Origin: Nitrospirota bacterium
Lineage (GTDB): Bacteria; Nitrospinota; Nitrospinia; Nitrospinales; Nitrospinaceae
Length of the DNA stretch: 5,310 bases
Reading direction: 5' to 3'
Assembly: GCA_030600405.1 (NCBI GenBank)
Contig: JAUVMD010000122.1
Span: 1-5,310 of the forward strand
The notes under the pieces were generated by a model. The model saw only the letters and a list, made by a program, of their open reading frames with translations. It was not told the origin of the DNA and did no database searches. Positions 1-4,827 of this stretch are shown piece by piece. The position numbers and the translations under genes were made by a program. Every line of letters begins with the position of its first letter. Position 1 is the stretch's first letter.

Positions 1-204
1 CTGAAGAACCTCACCGAAAAGAAGGCCGAGACCCTTATCCGAACGATCGATGTGGAACGCAGGGAATTTATTCAACAGTATTTCAAAAGAGATCAGGAAG
101 AACCGTCCCACTTTGATATAATATTCAACACCAAGACGGTTCCCGCTGATGCGATATGCGGATTCCTCATGGAACTGCTGAAGGCGCGGTCGGAATCGCG
201 ATAA
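1..204 (+). CDS. Cytidylate kinase-like family protein, C-terminal fragment (5' end outside window)
   Basis: The reading frame is open from base 1 and ends at TAA 202-204, leaving 67 residues of a gene that begins upstream. The visible part has the pattern of the C-terminal end of cytidylate-kinase-like P-loop proteins: an Arg-rich helix (D17-V-E-R-R-E-F) followed by FIQQYF (23-28) and then H37-F-D-I-I-F-N-T44. The last stretch matches the 'HYDLxxNT' strand that follows the lid region in this family. The family transfers phosphate from a nucleoside triphosphate to CMP-like or unknown substrates; several members are not true Cmk. The P-loop and substrate-binding residues lie outside the window, so activity cannot be judged. 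The MFS gene starts 85 bp downstream on the same strand and could be co-transcribed. The family call rests on this tail alone. Confidence 0.72.
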   Translation: MKNLTEKKAETLIRTIDVERREFIQQYFKRDQEEPSHFDIIFNTKTVPADAICGFLMELLKARSESR

Positions 205-205
205 T

Positions 206-244
206 CCAAACCAGTTGAGTTGGCTCCAGGTTTGGTTACCAACC
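206..244 (+). repeat. Overlapping inverted repeats in the kinase-MFS spacer
   Basis: CCAAACC (206-212) is perfectly complementary to GGTTTGG (229-235), with a 16-nt loop. The same GGTTTGG can instead pair, with one bulged T, with CCAACC (239-244) across a 3-nt loop. The two hairpins are mutually exclusive. No U-tract follows either, so this is not a typical intrinsic terminator. It could be a weak 3'-end structure for the upstream gene or chance. Confidence 0.4.
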
Positions 245-289
245 TTCCCTTGTGCCCCTGTTCAACCCATCCTGTTTTCATTTCACTAT

Positions 290-1615
290 ATGAATTCCAA
301 ACGCTCCATCGGCTATGTCCGCCTGCTGAAAACCAATCGCCCCTTCCGAAATCTCTGGTACGGACAGGTGGTCTCCGAACTGGGTGACTGGCTGAACAGT
401 ATCGCCATTTACATGCTCGTCCTCAAACTCAGCGGTACCGGCACCGCCATGGCCTCGGCCATGATGGCCAAACTCCTGCCCATTTTTTTCGTCAGCCCGT
501 TGGCCGGGGTGTTGATCGACCGGATGGACCGGAAAGTCATCATGATCACCAGCGATGTGCTTCGCTTCGTGGTGGTGCTTGGATTTCTGCTGGTGGAAGA
601 TGCTGGTGATCTATGGCTCCTGTACACCCTGGCGGTGGTGGAGATCGCGCTGGCCGGATTTTTTGAACCCGCCCGGAGCGCCATCATCCCTTCCCTCACC
701 CCGCGTGAGGACCTGGTCACCGCCAACGCCCTCAGCGGTTCCACCTGGTCGGTGATGCTGGCCGTCGGCGCGGCGTTGGGCGGCGTACTGGTGAGCTTGT
801 TCGGTATCAAAGCCGCCTTTGTCATCGATGCGTTTACCTTTCTCCTCTCTGCCTGGTTCATCGCCCGCATCCAGTATCCCAAGGAAGCGATGGAAAAAGA
901 AAAGGCCGAACGCCCGGATGCCTCAGGATTCAAAATGCTGGTGGACGGCATGCGCTATCTTATGTCGCAACCGATGATTTTCGTCCTGGCTCTGATGAAA
1001 TCCGGACTTGCGGTCGCTGGTGGGGTAATGACTCTCATCCCGCTCTATGCCAATAAAATGTTTGCCTCCGCCTCCGCCATTTCGATGGCCATCGGCGCTA
1101 TGTATTCCGCGAGAGGACTGGGCGCCGCCCTGGGACCCATCCTCGTAAAGAAATTTTTCGGCGATTCCACACGGGTGCTTCAGCTATCCATTCTGTTCGC
1201 GTTCTTTCTAGGTTCCCTGTCCTATTTTCTTTTTGCCCAATCGCATAGTTTATGGTCAGCCTCCCTGAGTATCGCGTTGGCCACGTTTTTCGGCTCCATC
1301 ATCTGGGTATTCAGTTCCGCCCTGATCCATCTGGAGGCCGACAGCCGGTTTCTGGGACGGGTGTTCAGTACCGAAATGGCGCTGTTGACTCTGGTGATGG
1401 GACTCAGCAACTGGTCGACCGGGTTCGCAGTGGATACCCTGGAATTGACCACCCATCAAACGGGCATGTGGATGGCGGGCCTATTCATTGTTCCGGGAGT
1501 GTTGTGGGGAGGGTTTTTACTGTTCATAAACTCCGGGTTCAAGCAGGGCGAATGCGTAAGCTCCGTCTGCCCCGTGGAACCCAGTGATTCCAAAATCCCC
1601 CCGACTTCGGTTTAA
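290..1615 (+). CDS. MFS transporter, EntS/MFS_3-like exporter
   Basis: A 441-residue integral membrane protein of the major facilitator superfamily, most like the drug/siderophore exporter branch (EntS-like, MFS_3). These proteins move small molecules out across the inner membrane using the proton gradient. Seen in the sequence: an N-terminal NRPFRNLWYGQ (16-26) followed by LGDWLNSIAIY (31-41), the usual entry to TM1. The loop 2-3 motif A is GVLIDRMDRK (73-82). The family hallmark FFEPARSAIIPSL (124-136) precedes a TANALSG segment (144-150). A charged central loop (about 177-195) divides the two six-helix halves. The length is normal for the family. The frame also opens at a TTG at 215, but that adds 25 residues unlike the family and overlaps the hairpin region, so ATG 290 is preferred; no clear Shine-Dalgarno precedes it. 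The substrate cannot be inferred. It lies 85 bp after the kinase-like gene and ends 16 bp from a convergent gene. Confidence 0.9.
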   Translation: MNSKRSIGYVRLLKTNRPFRNLWYGQVVSELGDWLNSIAIYMLVLKLSGTGTAMASAMMAKLLPIFFVSPLAGVLIDRMDRKVIMITSDVLRFVVVLGFLLVEDAGDLWLLYTLAVVEIALAGFFEPARSAIIPSLTPREDLVTANALSGSTWSVMLAVGAALGGVLVSLFGIKAAFVIDAFTFLLSAWFIARIQYPKEAMEKEKAERPDASGFKMLVDGMRYLMSQPMIFVLALMKSGLAVAGGVMTLIPLYANKMFASASAISMAIGAMYSARGLGAALGPILVKKFFGDSTRVLQLSILFAFFLGSLSYFLFAQSHSLWSASLSIALATFFGSIIWVFSSALIHLEADSRFLGRVFSTEMALLTLVMGLSNWSTGFAVDTLELTTHQTGMWMAGLFIVPGVLWGGFLLFINSGFKQGECVSSVCPVEPSDSKIPPTSV

Positions 1616-1631
1616 GCCAGGGGATGAGCGG

Positions 1632-1985
1632 TCAACCGCTGATGAAATGATCCGCCAGGGATTTTCCGATATCGAAATGGCTGGTGACCTGCCCGCTGTT
1701 TTCCTGCGTTTGTGCCCAGGCATAGGCTTGCTCAACTTGTCGGCTGAACCCCAGGGCATGCAGCACGCCGACGGAGACATAGCTGGAGGCAAGATCCGGG
1801 GATTGCGTATAGCCCGCCACCAACTCCCGCATGAATTCCATTTCCTCCGGGATGAGACTCCGGTATTTGTTGACGAGGTTGACCAGGTTCTCCTCACCAT
1901 AGGTGTTGTTGTAATTTGCTCCGACAATAGGCTCCCGGTACAGACGGAGGATATCCTCTTCCAAAAGTTTTCGATCCATGCCCAT
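1632..1985 (-). CDS. Uncharacterised small helical protein, coupled to def
   Basis: I do not recognise this 117-residue protein. It is probably cytoplasmic: no signal peptide, no membrane segment and no cysteines. Long amphipathic stretches suggest an all-alpha fold: L7-to-Y16, E31-to-Y41, E47-to-Y59, a SSYVSVGVLHALGF core (67-80), and an AYAWAQ segment (87-92). Its ATG lies 4 bp after the def stop codon on the same strand. A GGCG-containing purine stretch inside the end of def could serve as ribosome site, so it is very likely in the def transcript and translationally coupled. A second ATG two codons later (1979) is an equally usable start. Opposite-strand frames here lack family features and a ribosome site. 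The function is unknown; the position suggests only co-expression with peptide deformylase. Confidence 0.72.
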   Translation of the reverse strand: MGMDRKLLEEDILRLYREPIVGANYNNTYGEENLVNLVNKYRSLIPEEMEFMRELVAGYTQSPDLASSYVSVGVLHALGFSRQVEQAYAWAQTQENSGQVTSHFDIGKSLADHFISG

Positions 1986-1989
1986 GAGC

Positions 1990-2559
1990 TTAAATCGCCT
2001 CCGGGCTTTGAGTGGGTTCCTTCTCGGTCCAATAGGTTTCCCATTCCTCTGCCCAGGCCAGTTGCGTGAGATCCGTCATCCGGTCGAGAAACACCTTACC
2101 CAGCAAATGATCGATCTCATGCTGCAGCACCACCGCCAAAAACCCCTTGGCCTCCACCACCATTTTTTTGCCTTCCCGCGAGAAGGCTTTCACCGTCACC
2201 TCTCTGGGCCGGGTAACCAGTCCGCGCAAGTCTTTCAAACTCAGACATCCTTCCCAAAACGAGGTAGTTTCTTTGCTGGTATGGGTGATCACCGGGTTCA
2301 CGTAAACGGTCAAGGGAATATCCTCCTGTGAGGGGTAACGCTCATTCTGCTGGTATTCGACAATTATAATTTGTAACGAGCGGGCCACCTGCGGTGCGGC
2401 GATGCCGACCCCGCCCTCTTCCCTCATGGTATCGATCATGTCGTCGATCAACCGCTGCAGTTCATTGTGACCGGGTTCGGTTAATGCTTTCAGGTCCACC
2501 GGCTTGGCTATTTCCCGCAATATCGGATGGCCGAGTCTAGCAATATTCAAAACCGGCAA
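1990..2559 (-). CDS. def: Peptide deformylase
   Basis: A metalloenzyme that removes the formyl group from the initiator methionine of new proteins in the cytoplasm. All three family motifs are intact in the 189-residue product. Motif 1 is GVGIAAPQ (50-57), with Ile in place of the commonest Leu. Motif 2 is EGCLS (103-107). Motif 3 is QHEIDHL (146-152). The metal ligands are therefore Cys105, His147 and His151, and the catalytic residue is Glu148. The HPILR segment (11-15) is the usual N-terminal signature. The C-terminal tail beyond about 165 is acidic and aromatic and not part of the core. The start is TTG at 2559: an AGGAG (2567-2571) sits 7 nt upstream and no better ATG is available. No fmt gene is next door; the partner is an uncharacterised protein 4 bp downstream. 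A complete, probably active enzyme. Confidence 0.96.
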   Translation of the reverse strand: MPVLNIARLGHPILREIAKPVDLKALTEPGHNELQRLIDDMIDTMREEGGVGIAAPQVARSLQIIIVEYQQNERYPSQEDIPLTVYVNPVITHTSKETTSFWEGCLSLKDLRGLVTRPREVTVKAFSREGKKMVVEAKGFLAVVLQHEIDHLLGKVFLDRMTDLTQLAWAEEWETYWTEKEPTQSPEAI

Positions 2560-2710
2560 TTTTTTTCTCCTAAATTCAAATTACTTTTGCAATCGAAGAT
2601 TTGGCCATCAAAAGCAAAATTTTTTCTTAACGTTGGAAAAAGTTCTCCACAGTTGAGTGGATCACTCTTTTAAAAATTCATTCCTTTGCAAACGCTTTGG
2701 AAACATGCGG

Positions 2711-2739
2711 GTTATCTTAACACAAATTGCAAAGTTCAA
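2711..2739 (-). promoter_or_regulatory. Weak candidate def promoter
   Basis: On the minus strand TTGAAC (2734-2739) and GATAAC (2711-2716) are separated by 17 nt, each matching 4 of 6 sigma-70 consensus bases. A transcript would begin near 2704 and have a leader of about 145 nt before the TTG of def. The match is modest in an AT-rich region and other sites are possible. Confidence 0.3.
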
Positions 2740-2806
2740 AAACAGGCATACCCCTTTATCCCCCTTCAACACTAAGGAAAAAGAGAGTCGTCGTCACATT
2801 TTTTGT

Positions 2807-2834
2807 TTGACTTTTACTTGTAATTTTTTATAAT
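2807..2834 (+). promoter_or_regulatory. Sigma-70 promoter of the HU gene
   Basis: TTGACT (2807-2812), 16-nt spacer, and a perfect TATAAT (2829-2834). The start point should fall near 2841, giving a leader of roughly 48 nt. The close match to consensus fits a highly expressed nucleoid protein. Confidence 0.8.
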
Positions 2835-2869
2835 TGAATTCGCTTACAGACCCTACCCACCTCTACCAT

Positions 2870-2882
2870 CCTCGAAAGGAGG
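2870..2882 (+). promoter_or_regulatory. HU Shine-Dalgarno with small overlapping stem
   Basis: AAAGGAGG (2875-2882) is a near-ideal ribosome site and lies 7 nt before the TTG at 2890, which fixes that start. CCTC (2870-2873) can pair with GAGG (2879-2882) around a GAAAG loop, so the core of the site could be partly covered. The stem is only 4 bp. Confidence 0.6.
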
Positions 2883-2889
2883 CATACCC

Positions 2890-3168
2890 TTGACAAAAAA
2901 TGAGCTGATCGGTGCCGTAGCAAAAAGCGTAAAGGATTCTGCTTTAAGTAAACGTTTGACGAGTGACGTTTTGGATGCAACATTCGATGTGATCGGGAAG
3001 TCTATCAAGAGGGAAAAACGTTTCGCCTATCCGGGATTTGGAACCTTCACTGTACGTTCCCGGAAAGCCAGACTCGGCCGAAATCCACAAACTGGAGAAG
3101 AAATTAAAATCAAGGCGAGTAAAACTGTTGGGTTTAAACCCGCTCCAACCCTCAAAAGTACTTTGTAG
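2890..3168 (+). CDS. HU/IHF-family DNA-binding protein
   Basis: A small basic histone-like protein of 92 residues, normal for the family, which dimerises, bends DNA and helps package the nucleoid. The N-terminus MTKNELIGAVAK (1-12) is the usual first helix. GFGTFTVRSRKARLGRNP (49-66) followed by TGEEI holds the conserved turn and the beta-arm entry, with the intercalating proline expected in RNP (Pro66). The tail TVGFKPAPTLKSTL (79-92) is the typical closing strand and helix. The TTG start at 2890 is well supported by the AAAGGAGG site 7 nt upstream; the ATG inside AAAAATGAG is out of frame. It is HU-like more than IHF-like by the beta arm, but the sub-type (hupA/hupB/ihf) is not resolved. 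A single-gene transcript with its own promoter and a strong terminator 41 bp downstream. Confidence 0.95.
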   Translation: MTKNELIGAVAKSVKDSALSKRLTSDVLDATFDVIGKSIKREKRFAYPGFGTFTVRSRKARLGRNPQTGEEIKIKASKTVGFKPAPTLKSTL

Positions 3169-3209
3169 ATCGACACAAACTTTCTAAAAAATTTAGATCC
3201 TTTAAACGT

Positions 3210-3249
3210 AAAAACGCCCAAAGGCCGTATAACCTTTGGGCGTTTTTTT
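3210..3249. terminator. Bidirectional intrinsic terminator between HU and cytochrome genes
   Basis: A perfect 15-bp inverted repeat pairs 3210-3224 (AAAAACGCCCAAAGG) with 3233-3247 (CCTTTGGGCGTTTTT) around an 8-nt loop. A run of seven T (3243-3249) follows on the plus strand. On the minus strand the arm ends in five T (3214-3210). It therefore serves HU from the left and the cytochrome gene from the right, which end 41 bp and 27 bp away. Confidence 0.95.
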
Positions 3250-3274
3250 CTTCCCGGAAGTTGTTCCTCTAGTT

Positions 3275-3634
3275 TTACTTGGCTTTCTGAGCCCTCAGGA
3301 TATCCAATTCAAATTCCTTAAATTTCCCCTGGTTGGCCTCCTCAGGCCTTCGTGTTTTCCGGGTAAAATCATTGAGGGAAAACTGTTTTTCAAGGTAATG
3401 ACAGGTACGACACTCTGTCGCATACCGGAACACTTTTCGCTTGTATAGCAGGGACTTCTCTTCAATGTGGCCTACCGGGCCAAAATCCCGGTGGATATGA
3501 CAGCTTCGGCAGTAATTATTGATCATCCTGTTGCTGTCTGCCGTAGCAAAATCTCCATCGAAGGCCTTTTCGATTTTCTGAGTATAACAACCGACATTCA
3601 TCCCAATCAGGACCAAAATCCATAACCACTTCAT
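3275..3634 (-). CDS. Small diheme c-type cytochrome, probable lipoprotein
   Basis: A 119-residue exported protein with two c-type heme attachment motifs, CRSCH (42-46) and CRTCH (75-79). Each binds one heme through its two cysteines and proximal histidine, so it should act outside the cytoplasm as an electron carrier or heme-bearing subunit. The N-terminus MKWLWILVLI is a short basic-hydrophobic signal ending in N-V-G-C (Cys16). That looks like a lipobox with an unusual residue at -3, so lipid anchoring is likely but not certain. His48 and His56 could be distal heme ligands. The C-terminal third (about 88-119) is highly charged. The frame opens earlier (ATG 3676 and 3658), but ATG 3634 puts the signal peptide at the start and has GAGG about 10 nt upstream. 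I do not recognise a named family. It has its own promoter and ends at the shared terminator. Confidence 0.85.
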   Translation of the reverse strand: MKWLWILVLIGMNVGCYTQKIEKAFDGDFATADSNRMINNYCRSCHIHRDFGPVGHIEEKSLLYKRKVFRYATECRTCHYLEKQFSLNDFTRKTRRPEEANQGKFKEFELDILRAQKAK

Positions 3635-3717
3635 CTGAAATAAACCTCGCCGCGACATTCCGTTTGCAGGCACCACAATCTTTATTTCTTATAAACCAAG
3701 ATATTGTATTGAAACCT

Positions 3718-3745
3718 ATTATACATTTTCGCTGGAAACAAACAA
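3718..3745 (-). promoter_or_regulatory. Sigma-70 promoter of the diheme cytochrome gene
   Basis: On the minus strand a perfect TATAAT (3718-3723) is preceded, with a 16-nt spacer, by TTGTTT (3740-3745). The start would be near 3711, leaving a leader of about 77 nt. The -35 is weak (TTG only), so activation may be needed. Confidence 0.55.
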
Positions 3746-3804
3746 AAACTTTACAATCCGAGAAGAATCCAGGGGAAATAAAAGTACCGGCAGGAAAAAC
3801 TTTT

Positions 3805-4500
3805 TCAAGCGTTGCTCGAGCGGATCAAATCGTAGATTTTGAGAACTTTATTGGAGTAGTCTACCGGGAGCCGCTTGCCTTGCTGAATGTAACGCTCCAA
3901 CTTGGTGGGACCATGATTATAAGCTTCCAACGCCAGCTTCAAATCGTTAAAACGATTCTGAAGTTTGTTGAGGTAGTAGGTCCCCAAGGCAATATTGGAC
4001 TCCGGCTTGAAAAGAGTCGGTTTTCCCTCCCACGGCAGGTTGACTTCGGTGGCCATGGCATGTCCCGTTCGTGGACGGATTTGCATCAACCCCAAGGCAC
4101 CCTGACGGGACTTGGCCCAGTTGTTGAACGAACTTTCCGTAACAATGAGGGCGGTCAACAGGAAGGGATCAGTATCGTATTTCTGGCTTTCTTCATAAAT
4201 CCAATGAGGAATCATGCTCAGGGAAGCCCCGTCCAACCCGGTAGAATAAGAGGAAATAACATCGAAAATCTTGTTTTTGATTCTCTGTTCTTCACGGAGG
4301 GTGACATGGGAATTTTGGTATTCCTGTTCCCGGTTAATTTTCAAAAAGTGCCTTTGGTCCAGCGAGGTAATTGCCGATGAGTAAAACGTAGGGATCCCAT
4401 TGAGATAATTGATACTCCCAGAGACCCCTCCAAGAAACCCAAAGACCACCAATATCGATAATAGGGTAGTTAAATTTTTTATAGAACTATTAATATCCAT
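3805..4500 (-). CDS. Membrane-anchored lytic transglycosylase (SLT domain)
   Basis: A peptidoglycan-cleaving enzyme that cuts the MurNAc-GlcNAc bond with formation of 1,6-anhydroMurNAc, acting in the periplasm. In the 231-residue product, residues 10-28 form one hydrophobic segment (signal anchor or signal peptide), followed by a variable charged linker to about 95. The SLT catalytic domain fills 97-231. It shows the ES motif T121-E122-S-S with catalytic Glu122, then GALGLMQIRP (134-143), and A193-Y-N-H-G197, the three signatures of family 1 transglycosylases. The fold and size resemble the MltC/EmtA/Slt catalytic core without extra carbohydrate-binding modules. ATG 4500 has AGG 5 nt upstream. 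It is followed by the cytochrome gene after about 170 bp with a separate promoter, so the two need not be co-transcribed. No nearby cell-wall gene shows its specific role. Confidence 0.92.
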   Translation of the reverse strand: MDINSSIKNLTTLLSILVVFGFLGGVSGSINYLNGIPTFYSSAITSLDQRHFLKINREQEYQNSHVTLREEQRIKNKIFDVISSYSTGLDGASLSMIPHWIYEESQKYDTDPFLLTALIVTESSFNNWAKSRQGALGLMQIRPRTGHAMATEVNLPWEGKPTLFKPESNIALGTYYLNKLQNRFNDLKLALEAYNHGPTKLERYIQQGKRLPVDYSNKVLKIYDLIRSSNA

Positions 4501-4581
4501 CTTAACCTATTGTTGGTTACATACTTTTAAGATACGAGAAGTGCGTTAAAGCTGAATCAAGACAATGCTACAATTGTGTAA

Positions 4582-4617
4582 CAATATTTACATCGGAAGT
4601 TTTCTATGTAAATATTG
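4582..4617. repeat. Perfect 12-bp inverted repeat in the transglycosylase leader
   Basis: CAATATTTACAT (4582-4593) and ATGTAAATATTG (4606-4617) are exact reverse complements, separated by 12 nt. The half-site motif TTACAT recurs at 4517-4522, next to the ribosome site, in the orientation of the left arm. No U-tract follows on either strand, so it is not an intrinsic terminator. It may be an operator for a dimeric regulator or an RNA hairpin in the leader. Confidence 0.8.
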
Positions 4618-4707
4618 GAAAAATTTAAACTTACCCGCTAGTTTCTTAAAACCCTTATTTTGTAATGGCTTTGTGGCTTTGGCGGACGCAAAAACCAAAT
4701 TCGGACG

Positions 4708-4736
4708 AGTATACGGGGGTCCCGATTAATTGTCAA
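4708..4736 (-). promoter_or_regulatory. Strong sigma-70 promoter reading toward the transglycosylase gene
   Basis: On the minus strand TTGACA (4731-4736, perfect), 17-nt spacer, TATACT (4708-4713, 5 of 6). The start would be near 4701, about 200 nt before the ATG at 4500. No other site of this quality lies closer to the gene. Confidence 0.75.
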
Positions 4737-4766
4737 ACCGCTTTTTAGCAAAATCTCGGGAAATCA

Positions 4767-4794
4767 TTGATTTTCCCCTCAGAATTACTATAAT
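4767..4794 (+). promoter_or_regulatory. Sigma-70 promoter of the zinc-ribbon gene
   Basis: TTGATT (4767-4772), 16-nt spacer, perfect TATAAT (4789-4794). The start should fall near 4801 and give a short leader of about 27 nt before ATG 4828. Confidence 0.75.
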
Positions 4795-4827
4795 GACTTC
4801 CTATAAATCGTTAATAAAGTTGGCATT

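Larger units (their letters stand above)
2560..2889. other. Divergent intergenic region between def and the HU gene (330 bp)
   Basis: AT-rich and non-coding: no convincing reading frame on either strand. It carries the def Shine-Dalgarno at its left end, a weak candidate def promoter (2711-2739), and a strong HU promoter (2807-2834) with the HU leader and Shine-Dalgarno at its right end. Three TTGCAA cores occur at 2587, 2686 and 2727, the middle one inside the palindrome TTTGCAAA. No origin-type DnaA box cluster was found. Confidence 0.85.
4501..4827. other. Divergent intergenic region between the transglycosylase and zinc-ribbon genes (327 bp)
   Basis: Non-coding on both strands apart from tiny unsupported frames. 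It contains two back-to-back promoters (4708-4736 minus, 4767-4794 plus) whose -35 elements are 30 bp apart. It also holds a perfect 12-bp inverted repeat (4582-4617) and CGGACG direct repeats (4683 and 4702) around the predicted minus-strand start. The minus-strand leader of about 200 nt is longer than needed and AT-rich. Confidence 0.85.

Noticed and set aside
215..289. N-terminal extension of the MFS protein from a TTG at 215
   Set aside because: The added 25 residues do not resemble the family, overlap the spacer hairpins, and the ATG at 290 gives the expected N-terminal length.
1595..1625. ATCCCC/GGGGAT inverted pair at the MFS/small-gene junction as a terminator
   Set aside because: Only 6 bp, with a 19-nt gap and no U-tract on either strand; too weak to call.
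1584..2069. Plus-strand open frame of 161 codons opposite the def-linked gene
   Set aside because: It overlaps the MFS end, the small minus-strand gene and the end of def, has no ribosome site or family features, and reads as an antisense shadow.
1978..2331. Plus-strand open frame opposite def
   Set aside because: It is antisense to a gene with all three deformylase motifs and has no recognisable domain.
2740..2770. Possible replication origin signal (TTATCCCCC-like sequence in AT-rich DNA)
   Set aside because: A single poor match to a DnaA box, no cluster and no dnaA/dnaN nearby.
3664..4380. Long plus-strand open frame of 238 codons opposite the transglycosylase
   Set aside because: The minus strand encodes an intact SLT domain with all signatures; the plus frame has no domain and is a shadow.
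4665..4748. 27-codon plus-strand frame in the divergent intergenic region
   Set aside because: No Shine-Dalgarno, and it runs across the minus-strand promoter; probably chance.
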